64,000 nucleotides of DNA, from positions 26,272,600 to 26,336,599 of the forward strand of contig JAJLRJ010000007.1 of the NCBI GenBank assembly GCA_024195265.1. The letters are read 5' to 3'. Made by a program: the position numbers and the translations under genes. The notes beneath the pieces were generated by a model, which saw only the letters and a list, made by a program, of their open reading frames with translations, made no database searches and was not told where the DNA came from. Shown here one piece after another: positions 55,464 through 64,000 of the stretch; positions within the stretch are counted from its first letter, which is position 1; every line of letters starts with the position of its first letter. This DNA is from Dendrophyllia cribrosa (taxonomy: Eukaryota > Cnidaria > Anthozoa > Scleractinia > Dendrophylliidae).

Positions 55464-56356
55464 CAGCGCTCGACCTTAGCGGTAGTCCACTAGTCCTGGA
55501 CTAGTACGAAACGCTTCTTGACTAGTAAAAAATTAGAGCCACTAGTCACAGGACTAGTAACTATTAGTAGCATGTGTAGTGCTAGTATGTAATTTGTAAT
55601 GTTTAATAAAAGATAAAACACAAATCCTTTTGTCCTTTGACTGTTGTTTGAACGCGTTTCTTCGCAAACGTTCTGAAAACAACCACGAAAACGGAGAAAT
55701 CGCCGAAAAGCCGAGGCGAGGACTGGGCACTAAGCTTAAGGCGAGGCGAGGACTGGACACTAAGCTCGGCCCTTAATCACCGCCATCTTCGTTTTGACTT
55801 GTTCACTCGTGTGTGTGATTATAATGAAGAGGTTGGAGGCCTATTTTTCTAGTTCCAGCGGCACTGATACTCCAAACAAGCGCCAGAAAGAAGGAAGAGA
55901 TGACACAGGTAATAGATCAGACAAGAAAGAGATCGACAGAGAAAGATAAATCGACCAAGAAATCCTCAAATAATCAAGAAGAGGATCGAACCATTAAAGT
56001 TAGGCATTTCCATCCTGAATGGAAAAACACTTTTTCTTGGGTTTCATACAACGATGGTAAAATGTTTTGTTTGACCTGCCTTTGTTGTCCAGACAAATCA
56101 AATGATTCGTCAAATTTTGTAAGCGGTTGCAGTAATTTCAGATTCGAATCTTTGAGAAGTCACGCAAAGTCAACAGGACACATCCAGGCTGAAGAGGCGA
56201 TTCGTGTTAAAGCAAACCCTAGAGATGCACCCCTACCATAAAATTACATAATGTATGAAATTGTAAAAGGACTACCACAAATTTTCTTTCGACTAGTAAA
56301 TTTTCAGCTCCACAAGTCCCAGGACCAGTGACTCAAAATGTTAAGGTCGAGCACTG
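55464..56356. mobile_element. hAT-like element, 893 bp, with 5-bp duplication
   Basis: Termini CAGCGCTCGACCTTA and TAAGGTCGAGCACTG are inverted repeats with one mismatch. Subterminal ACTAGT motifs are repeated (CCACTAGTCCTGGACTAGT). It retains the N-terminal part of a transposase gene but not the catalytic region, so it is an internally deleted derivative. Related to 25948-26675 by terminal sequence. Confidence 0.8.
55824..56241 (+). pseudogene. N-terminal TTF/BED-type zinc-finger part of a hAT transposase
   Basis: Starts MKRLEAYFSSSSG at 55824. After a one-base shift near 55895 it continues to 56241 with RHFHPEWKNTFSWVSYNDGK, MFCLTCLCC and GCSNFRFESLRSHAKSTGH. This is a TTF-type zinc finger as in ZNF862/hAT proteins (Cys-x2-Cys...His-x-His). 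The dimerisation and catalytic regions are absent. Confidence 0.7.
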
Positions 56357-56560
56357 TGCTAGCTTTGCAACTGAAAGGCGAACTTTGGTGGTGTGGCCCA
56401 CAATGATTGACAGGACAGACGGAAGATTGGCCAGTCACATCTGAGAACTTTCAAACTCTCGAGAGTATGTCCGAAGTGAAGAAGTCCACATCAGCATTGT
56501 TGGTCGAAAAAAAGTATGGCATTGCATCATTTGTACAGCTTTATTGTTATACTTTGCTAT
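56357..56560 (+). pseudogene. BEL/Pao fragment downstream of the hAT insertion
   Basis: LALQLKGELWWCGPQ-like reading directly continues the upstream fragment, and SENFQTLESMSEVKK follows after a stop. No longer-range coding. Confidence 0.55.
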
Positions 56561-56814
56561 AAATCCTTCCACCAAAAATGAATCATCAATAAGAATAAGG
56601 TGGGCGTTATACCCAGTACATGTACATTTTGAAGACATGACACAGATCATGTTAAGAATTATAGTAACTCTTTTGAAACACACCCTTTAACCAAGATCGC
56701 ATTTAAGCCCCAAGATCGCATTTAAGCCTTTTCAGTCATTACTTATTGAATGTGAGATTATGTAAAAATATGCCCATCCAAAATTAAATTGTCACAGAAA
56801 TCCACCAATTCACT

Positions 56815-57245
56815 GTCCCCCATCCCTCTTCTTACACACCTTGACTTTATATAACCAACTCCTCTTTGTTCTCTCCCACCATTATTGGACGATATTTTTG
56901 GAACGATCTTCCCCTTTCCATCCGCTCTAAGCCTACTAAAAAACTATTGAAGAAATCTCTTTTCAGTCATTACTTATCCCAATACTAGATTGACTTAGTT
57001 GCTTTATCTACTCGTACTTAATATACATAATTATTGCTTTCATGTGTGTGTATGTGTGTGTTTATTTGTTTATTGTATGTTATTAGCATTTTCTCTTTTT
57101 ATCCACTTAATTAAAATTAATATCCTTTATATTTTCCAACTATGAGGGCAAGGTATTAGTTTAACTATTTTTTGCCCCTTTTCTCTGTTTCTTAATTATT
57201 CATTGCTGTAAACTTGTTAATTTTTGGACAATGAATAAATAAATT
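56815..57245 (+). mobile_element. LINE 3' end
   Basis: The end of a reverse-transcriptase ORF is readable (FWNDLPLSIRSKPTKKLLKK, SLFSHYLSQY then stop at about 56988). It is followed by a 3' UTR with TGTGTGT and a tail GAATAAATAAATTTAAAA. 5'-truncated. Confidence 0.65.
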
Positions 57246-57691
57246 TAAAAAAATCAATCTTTTCGTTGCATTAAAAATAACTGAAGTGGCTACCCTGTTT
57301 AAATATTTGTTGTTATTATTATTATTATTGTTCTTAAAAAATATTAATTTTTTATTAATAGATACACTTGTCTGTCGGATTATACTGATAGAGGGTCAAA
57401 CATATAAATAGCTATTCAATTATATCAGATTGTTATTGTTTGTGAGCGAGCCATTGTACTGAGAGGATAGGACTGGAATTAAATCCTTTAGTTGTTGGTT
57501 AAATTGTGATATACTGAAGTATGGCCTAACGGCATTCACAACATTTTGTAGCCTAATTGACCTGCCACACTGTCACGCCCCTTGAAATTGAACACAAATG
57601 TGTGCTAGTTCACAACATCTTGTCTTTTGGCAAACTTGACCTCTGTGTTGTTCATTCTTACTTTATCCAAGACTCTTGATAATATAAATAT
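57246..57691. other. No supported gene
   Basis: AT-rich, with an ATT microsatellite near 57312-57330. Confidence 0.5.
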
Positions 57692-57907
57692 TCAGTATCC
57701 CATTTTCTCACAGCGGCAAGCATCAATGAATAATTGAATCCCAAAACAATCAGCTTCTTGAAGTGGGTCTATGTTTTCCTTAAGTTCATCCAATTTCTCA
57801 TCTGAGAGTGGGCAAGAAATGTCTTCTAGCCAAACATCACCTCCTAGCTCTGGATCAGTAATTTCTTCACTGTAGTCTATCCCACATTGACTCCAGTCCT
57901 CGTGCAA
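57692..57907 (-). CDS. Candidate terminal exon, acidic, unknown
   Basis: A 71-codon minus-strand frame, acidic (HEDWSQCGIDYSEEITDPEL, SDEKLDELKENIDPLQEADC), ending MGY. Looks like the C terminus of a protein, possibly element-derived. No family recognised and no upstream exon identified. Confidence 0.3.
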   Translation of the reverse strand: MHEDWSQCGIDYSEEITDPELGGDVWLEDISCPLSDEKLDELKENIDPLQEADCFGIQLFIDACRCEKMGY

Positions 57908-58856
57908 GGGGATGGCTTAGTGGGAACCCACTTAGTTTTTTTTAAATGTTCCTTAACTCATTTCCCCCGGATACCAGAACCGTGATCACTGGAGATCAAA
58001 ATATGAAAAAACAATAGAGAAAAAGTTGCATTACTTCCTTGTAGTGCCTATTGAGAATTTAGACTATTCACTAGTTCTTTCAAAATAGGTTCGTGTTTTC
58101 TAAAGTGGAAAAGGTGCTTGCTGGTCCAAATGGGTTGGGTCCATTTCTTTTGTCTAACAAACATCGTCTTAAAAGTAAGACAACATGTACATTCTAAGGA
58201 ATACACACCCTGCTCTTTATCTAGTACAGGCAATTATTTGTGTATGTTGTAGGTTAAAAACAAAGCTTCGCTTTGGTTTCAACTTTGCTAAGATCCTGGA
58301 TGTTGTGTGGCATCTTATGCATGTTTTGCAACGTCATACGCGCCTGAAAGTTAGCTCGTACACACACACGTGACAGATGCCGCCCACGAAACATTCTGCT
58401 AGCCATGACCATGAAAATTGATGGGCATAGGTTCTATGAGTTTGAAGCTACGTAGCGGGCCTTCACTAAAAATTTGACAGGTCAGTTATGCCCTCAGCCC
58501 TTACATGCTGACGTCCAATCTCACTCCTTAATTGAATATTAAAGTGCAGTTGAACATTTATGTTTTGGTTCAAAAAAATTTTTTTTAAACCAGTTTAAAA
58601 ATTTTTAACTGGTTTGGGATTTTATTTATGGGGTGTGGTTTAAAAAATAGGGGCTTGTTTTTTTTGGGAGGGGGTCTAAATGGAATACACCAAAAAAAAA
58701 TAGCCTTTCCCTCTCCTCTTCATGTACTCCCCCTGACTGCTCCCTGTGTTTCCTCTTCCTTTCACCCTTCCCCTCTTCTAAACCCCCCTAACTCCCAAAC
58801 CCTCTTACAACTACCAACAATTATCCCCCCTTGCTTTTTTTTTTTTTAAAAAAACA
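57908..58856. other. No supported gene
   Basis: Contains C/T-rich and T-rich low-complexity tracts (58690-58850) and short ORFs without domains. Confidence 0.5.
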
Positions 58857-58975
58857 TGGCACTTACTGGGATTTGAACCACCAACCTCTGGATCTGCAGT
58901 CCATCTTCTTATCCACTTGACCACCATGACATCAGTTGGAAATTCCACCCATAATTGTTAGTATGATTACTAGGA
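58857..58975 (-). repeat. tRNA-derived SINE-like or Penelope terminal segment
   Basis: On the minus strand it has an A-box-like TGGTCAAGTGGATAAGA, a segment GGACTGCAGATCC that resembles a Cys anticodon arm, and a B-box GGTTCAAATCC. The acceptor and T stems do not pair, so it is not a functional tRNA. An 85-bp part recurs in the same orientation at 60686-60772. Confidence 0.6.
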
Positions 58976-58989
58976 CACCTCGGCCAAAG

Positions 58990-60685
58990 TTTTCATTTAT
59001 TATTTAACAACTGACAACTGAGGGACTATTACAAGTCCCCGAAAAAGCTGGCATAAGCAATGACGATGACTTCAACATGGAGCAAATAGAACACCAAAAT
59101 GAAGCAGAGCTATTAGACTATGTAGAATCCCAGGAAGACATTGAACCAAGCCAAAGACCACGAGGCAAAAAAACACACTGGTGAGAATGTGAGCCATAAT
59201 CACGGAGCAGATCGTAGCCATAATCATGGAGAAGATTGTAGCCACAATCGCAAAGGAAATCAGACCAGTCGAGAAGACCAGACCCATCGAAGAGACCAGA
59301 CTAGAAAACGCCGCCACAGCGAAACGCTGGAACCAGAAGTCCTGATTGAGCAAAGTGAGAAGGCCATTAAGGCTCTTAAAATACATTCTGACAGCAAAAC
59401 TTGCCCTAAGACCCTACAGTACAGAGCACGTGCTTGAATCAGAGCGGACAAGTACTTCAAAGAAGACATCAAATGCATTCGCAGCCAAGCAGAACAAGGG
59501 ATCGTAGGAGCTCTCACCAGATTTCACTACTGTCAAATAGAAAAGCATAGAATCGCTTTAAAAAGTCAAAAACGACCTTTAGCTCCATTGGGCATGAAAG
59601 CGGCCCATGGTACTGTTGTAACTAAGGTTCATTCGAAAAGAACATCGCACTCGGCAACCAGTGAAACCAATGTGAAATATTCTGTAACTAAGCTAGCTGA
59701 GAACATCCAGGATAAGTTCAATGAATTCAACCAAATGCTGTTAAATTTTCAACAGTCTCTCGATAAAGACGTTAAACAGTACATGTATATATGTCTGTTA
59801 CCTGAACTCCATAACATTAACAAGGGTGAACGGGTTTATAAAAAGAAAAACATTGCTAACATAAAACGAAAAGAACGCAAAAAAGACAAAAGTATATATC
59901 TCGCAAACGAGACCCTTGACAAAAATAGAATACACATCAAAAGTCTCTCAAATAAAGAACTGTCAAACGACCAAATTAACCTTGTGTCGAAAGGACTTAA
60001 ATTCATTCCTACACCCACTACGAACGATAATCTTACTAGACGTCAGGTCTTGCGCGATTTTTCAGGATTTTGCAAGATGAATGCGCCTACAATACATATA
60101 TCATGAGCAAGATAATGAACCACATCCTTTCCATGTTAAATCTAACTGGGAACCACCAGTGCAGCCATCAGTTGCTTTAGAGAGCTATCTAGAAAGGGTC
60201 CAATTCGAACTCGCAGAAGTACCTATAACAAAGCCAAATAATAATTTGCCTTCAGTTGAACATAAAGCGCTAGGGCTCTTAAAAAACAACACAGACATTA
60301 ACATCAGGAAAGCTGACAAAGGAACCACAACTGTGTTCATGAGCCTAGCTGACAAGAAAAATGAAGGGCTTAATAGTTGAGGAGACATCACGTAAAGTTC
60401 AGCAATTGATTACTGAACTTCACGATGAGCACCACATTGACGAAATGACTAAGAATGGCTTTGTCAAACACCAAACCCACCTCGAATTCCAGTATTCTAT
60501 ACCCTATCGAAAATCCACAAACCGACCCCGGTCGGCAGACCAATTATTTCAGGAGTTTCAAGCCCAACAAAGAAATGATCAGCCTTTGTTGATAAACTAC
60601 TCCAGCCGATAGCACAACAACAAAAGTCATATCTCAAAGATACAACTGACTTTATTAATTTCATTGGAAGAACTAAAGTTCCAGA
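58990..60685 (+). pseudogene. Penelope-like element reverse transcriptase, multiply frameshifted
   Basis: Successive frames carry Penelope-family landmarks: 59588-60106 with LSNDQINLVSKGLKFIPTP; 60081-60380 with RLQYIYHEQDNEPHPFHVKS, then LLKNNTDINIRKADKGTTTV; 60361-60612 with QQLITELHDEHHIDEM; and a shifted frame near 60480-60680 with IPVFYTLSKIHKPTPVGRPI (RT motif region), then DTTDFINFIGRTKVP. Coding stops abruptly at about 60685, where the tRNA-like segment begins. The remaining RT palm and the GIY-YIG endonuclease are missing. Confidence 0.8.
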
Positions 60686-60772
60686 GATCTGCAGTCCATC
60701 TTCTTATCCACTTGACCACCACGACATCAGTTGGAAATTCCACCCATAATTGTTAGTATGGTGACTAGGACA
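60686..60772 (-). repeat. Second copy of the tRNA-derived segment
   Basis: About 96% identical to 58889-58975 but lacks the B-box end. It sits exactly where the Penelope reading breaks off, as expected if it is a terminal repeat of the element or a SINE inserted twice. Confidence 0.7.
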
Positions 60773-60810
60773 CAATCCAGACAAACAAATCTTCACCACT
60801 CACTTTATTT

Positions 60811-61498
60811 TTGGAGCAAACGTTCTATGATAAAGCCAAAACATATCTAAAAGCAACAACTGAAGAGAATCTTGGATTGGCCTTGAGCGAAAAACCAGTG
60901 CTCAAGAAATGTGATAAAACCAAAACATATCTAAAAGCAACAACTGAAGAGAATCTTGGATTGGCCTTGAGCGAAAAACCAGTGCTCAAGAAATGTGATA
61001 AAACCAAAACATATCTAAAAGCAACAACTGAAGAGAATCTTGGATTGGCCTTGAGCGAAAAACCAGTGCTCACGAAATGGGAGGAAAATACTTTGAACAG
61101 AAAGAAATGGAAGCACTCCAATAACAAATTGCTAACGAGTGACAATAAAGAAGTTGTCAGCAAAGACATGCTTTACGATATTCTCTCCTTCTGCCACCAA
61201 ACAATTGCTCACCGAGGCCGACCAAAAAAAAACACAAAAATGGCTGTGACAATTACTCCATCAAAAAGTCATCAATATTTTTGTGTCATTTTGTAAATTT
61301 CATGCAGAAAAAAAACCAATTACTAGTAGAGTCAAAGAAGTCAAACACCCTCTTCACTCTGAGTCCTTCTTAGCATTATTAGAAGTGGACCTAATGCACT
61401 TTCGCAATTGCCCATGTAGCTGCAAGGAAACAAGGGTTTTAATACTTGGATCAAATATAGTAATTACTATGGTTACCCGACCGCGGTCATCCACATGA
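60811..61498 (+). pseudogene. Integrase (H2C2 zinc plus rve start) remnant
   Basis: The 60811-61296 frame starts with three in-frame copies of a 28-residue unit, then KWEENTLNRKKWKHSNNKLL, then DMLYDILSFCHQTIAHRGR (an H2C2-type integrase zinc-binding region). A frameshift moves to 61283-61498 with FCKFHAEKKPITSRVKEVKH and LALLEVDLMHFRNC, whose EVDLM holds the first Asp of an rve core. The rest of the catalytic domain is absent. Resembles integrase-domain genes of cnidarian retroelement or Ginger-type origin. Confidence 0.55.
60838..61075 (+). repeat. Triplicated 84-bp in-frame unit
   Basis: The unit encoding KTYLKATTEENLGLALSEKP and the following residues occurs three times head to tail, nearly identical, keeping the frame open. 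Confidence 0.9.
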
Positions 61499-61675
61499 CA
61501 GTATTGTAATATATATATATATATATTGTGACTTGTCAACATGCTTAGCTTCTTGCGTGTTATTGCAATCTCATGTCAATCGTGTAAAAGAAAGTAATCG
61601 TAACCTCTGGTTGCCTTTTGAGTCAATCTCTTTCATTGTAACCTTGACTCTGAACGCAACCACCTCTCCTCTACG
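61499..61675. repeat. (AT)n microsatellite and short spacer
   Basis: About ten AT units at 61507-61527, followed by unremarkable sequence to the next coding-like region. Confidence 0.8.
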
Positions 61676-62660
61676 ATGGCAATAGCAAGAGATCTTAATT
61701 TTGAATACAATTTGGACAATCTTACCCACCTTATGGAAGAGCAAGAACTTGGCTCTACACAAGGGGCTCGACCAAAGAAAAAACCAAGAAAGCCACAAAA
61801 GCTAAAGCTAGCGACGATATCCCGTCATCGACCACCTCCTCCCAGCTAGAACAATGCACAAGGCAAGAGAATCTCAAACTGCAGCTGGAGATTACTAAGG
61901 CACAATTGGAATTGGCGAAAATCACAGCCTCGAACACAACGCCTGGCCGCACCCCAGATCAGAACTCGCCGGATCACCTGCACGCAAGCCCTGATCTGCC
62001 TCTACGCAGCCTGTACGCCCTTAAATCCAGCTCAAGTTAATTTTCCGAATTTGGAAATGCTCCGGACGTGCCAGAAAGCATCATCAACGTTACCTAACCA
62101 ATATGTTTTCTCTAGCTAAGGTATGTTGTCCATGAGTGAATTTGTTAGTGGCTATTCAGAATTCCTGAAAACACAGTCAGAGCTCTCCAAATCCAGCCTG
62201 CTAAACCATTTACAGTTGCTCATGGACAAAGCAACTACTTACTCCTGGTCCAGTGTACGTAATTTTCACCTGTTCGTCCATAACACAGTTCAGAACAAGC
62301 ATATGACATGGTCTGACAATGACAAAATCAGGGAGCGTGCACAAACATTCAGCACCTGGCAAAGCTCCACTCTGTGCCGCCAGATCGAAGCAGAATAAGT
62401 CATGCGAGACATGGAATTACACTGGGGAGTGCTCTTGTGACCAAACCCAAAAACAAAGAACACCACCACTGCCGTGTTTGCAAGAGTGCAGATCACCACA
62501 TGCTTCACTGTAAAAAGCGTAAATATCAAATTCCAACGCTCGCTACTGGAGGGAAGGTCACAAAACAATCATATAATAACAAACCTCCCCGTATCCTTGG
62601 CCGATGCAGTTCACGCCTACAGCCAAGGAGTTCCAAATTATATATATATTATATATAATA
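61676..62660 (+). pseudogene. Gag-like protein remnant with CCHC-type knuckle
   Basis: Coding-like in several frames. It begins MAIARDLNFEYNLDNLTHLM, then a helical QLEITKAQLELAKITASN segment; 62123-62398 has SSVRNFHLFVHNTVQNKHMT; a shifted frame ends with HHCRVCKSADHHMLHCKKRK, a CCHC zinc knuckle. Multiple stops. It lies downstream of the integrase remnant, so they are probably from different or rearranged elements. Confidence 0.5.
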
Positions 62661-62769
62661 TGACTACCAGTGGTAAAACTGAAGACTTCATCTGCTATAA
62701 AAGTGCTCGATGGTAGAACCAGAGCTGTGAAGTCCGACTCCAGCAATTCATCTTTATTATATATAATAT

Positions 62770-63421
62770 GGGTGGAGAGCCTCGTAAGAGGTGTTCACTA
62801 TTGGCATATTGCTTCGCTCACTGCTTGCAGTTTGAGCACTCTTGTGACTCCACAATGCAATCCAACAATGTGTAACCGTACATCCTGTGCCCAAGTTCAG
62901 GAGTTGCCATAAAGCCATTATGGTAACAACCGGGAGGGCACATTGTATACATAATTGTATGTTACGCTCACTGTTCATACAGTTTGAGCACTCTCTGGAT
63001 TGGGTGGAGAGCCTCGTAAGAGGTGTTCACTATTGGCATATTGCTTCGCTCACTGCTTGCAGTTTGAGCACTCTTGTGACTCCACAATGCAATCCAACAA
63101 TGTGTAACCGTACATCCTGTGCCCAAGTTCAGGAGTTGCCATAAAGCCATTATGGTAACAACCGGGAGGGCACATTGTATACATAATTGTATGTTACGCT
63201 CACTGTTCATACAGTTTGAGCACTCTCTGGATTGGGTGGAGAGCCTCGTAAGAGGTGTTCACTATTGGCATATTGCTTCGCTCACTGCTTGCAGTTTGAG
63301 CACTCTTGTGACTCCACAATGCAATCCAACAATGCGTAACCGTACATCCTGTGCCCAAGTTCAGGAGTTGCCATAAAGCCATTATGGTAACAACCGGGAG
63401 GGCACATTGTATACATAATTG
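62770..63421 (+). repeat. 232-bp satellite, about 2.8 units
   Basis: Unit starts GGGTGGAGAGCCTCGTAAGA. Nearly identical copies start at 62770, 63002 and 63234, the last truncated in an AT run. Repeated short ORFs on both strands are by-products. Contains two copies of a CAGTTTGAGCACTCT word per unit. Confidence 0.95.
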
Positions 63422-63506
63422 TATATATATATATTTATTTATTTTAGTAATTAACAGGACCCCCTTTGATACCAGTGTTGTTACACTGACAGGGTTATCC
63501 TGTATA

Positions 63507-63508
63507 AA

Positions 63509-63572
<64 letters not shown>
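63507..63572. repeat. (ATT)n microsatellite
   Basis: About 21 ATT units directly before the DIRS-like reading frame. Confidence 0.95.
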
Positions 63573-63574
<2 letters not shown>

Positions 63575-63577
63575 GGG

Positions 63578-64000
63578 GCGCGATTACCAGTTTTTTCACA
63601 TTTTAATATTTCCGCATGGGAATCATACCTTACAACGTACAAAGACAAGATTGTTGTCAATTTTCTAAAGTTCGGTTGGCCCATTAATTGCGACACTACA
63701 GTCTTACCAAAATATACTTTGAAGAATCATGGATTGGCAGCTGGAGCGAACTGTGAATGTGTGTTGAACACATACATTTCTAAGGTGTTATCATATCAGT
63801 CAGTTTGTGGCCCATTTCAATACAACCCTTTCAGTACGGGTTGCATGATTTCACCATTACCGTGCATACCCAAGCGTGACTCGACCGAACCAAGAATTGT
63901 ACGTCAATTCTCACATTCCATCAGTTTCCTTAATGATCCTTACAAATTAAAACTACCAGGAATCGACCAACTTGTAGAGTTTGTGAACCGACTCGGCCAA
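63578..64000 (+). CDS. DIRS-like reverse transcriptase, N-terminal part, runs off the window
   Basis: A continuous open frame of about 140 codons to the end of the window, without a visible start codon in the expected place. Landmarks: PVFSHFNISAWESYLTTY, then VVNFLKFGWPINCDTTVLPK, then GPFQYNPFSTGCMISPLPCI, PKRDSTEPRIVRQFSH, then YKLKLPGIDQLVEFVNRLG. This pattern (FGWPI, GPF..NPF, SPL...PK.D, LPGID) is typical of the RT lead-in of DIRS-type elements or relatives common in cnidarians. RT catalytic residues would lie beyond the edge. Confidence 0.6.

Noticed and set aside
58857..58925. tRNA-Cys gene
   Set aside because: A- and B-box-like motifs are present, but the acceptor and T stems do not pair and the segment is repeated partially at 60686. 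Better called tRNA-derived repeat.
62757..63382. Series of 60-85 aa ORFs on both strands
   Set aside because: They recur with the 232-bp satellite period and reflect the repeat, not genes.

Overview
The window is eukaryotic, AT-rich, intron-containing DNA from an invertebrate, most likely a cnidarian (stony coral or sea anemone). That is inferred from the mix of element families: alpha-kinase cargo elements, Polinton/adintovirus-like elements, Penelope-like, BEL/Pao and DIRS-like retroelements, and multi-copy CCHC genes. No rRNA gene, bacterial operon or CRISPR array is visible. Most recognisable coding sequence belongs to mobile elements, many of them nested.

Layout. 1-4.4 kb: no convincing gene. 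4.4-18.9 kb: a 14.5 kb DNA transposon with about 0.55 kb terminal inverted repeats (TIRs) and a 6-bp target duplication (CATTAC). It carries two convergent genes, an intact-looking two-exon alpha-kinase at the left and a multi-exon integrase-fold (rve) transposase at the right. The transposase intron holds a second, TTAA-flanked 4.5 kb element, and that element's decayed gene holds a 107-bp hairpin element with a perfect 9-bp duplication. A paralogous empty site lies just right of the big element. 19-27.8 kb: tandem repeats, a 57-bp minisatellite, a hAT-like nonautonomous element and scattered exon candidates.

27.8-32.5 kb: a compact 4.68 kb Polinton/adintovirus-like element with 5'-AGTAGTAGTA termini, a 6-bp duplication (CATCTG) and long TIRs. 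It encodes a packaging-type ATPase (frameshifted), a small core-protein-like ORF, an acidic zinc-ribbon protein and a Pro-rich basic protein (nonsense codon). No polymerase, integrase, protease or capsid gene is seen. Each TIR carries a tRNA-His-like gene, one complete and one internally deleted.

33.1-36.7 kb: a LINE fragment interrupted by a complete pogo/Tigger element with an intact 437-aa transposase. 37-43.8 kb: small inverted-repeat elements and minisatellites. 43.8-45.6 kb: a two-exon CCHC zinc-knuckle gene with a minisatellite in its intron. 46-50 kb: two decayed pairs of SWIM/YqaJ nuclease gene and DDE transposase. 50.5-51.4 kb: a clean five-exon gene for a 75-aa membrane-like protein, the best host-gene candidate. 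53.5-56.6 kb: BEL/Pao remnants split by a hAT-like insertion. 56.8-62.7 kb: LINE, Penelope-like, integrase and gag-like debris. 62.8-63.4 kb: a 232-bp satellite. 63.6-64 kb: the start of a DIRS-like reverse transcriptase that runs off the window.

The two most interesting systems are the alpha-kinase-carrying transposon and the miniature Polinton-like element with tRNA-His in its termini. Family names come from recognising motifs by eye; no database search was possible.
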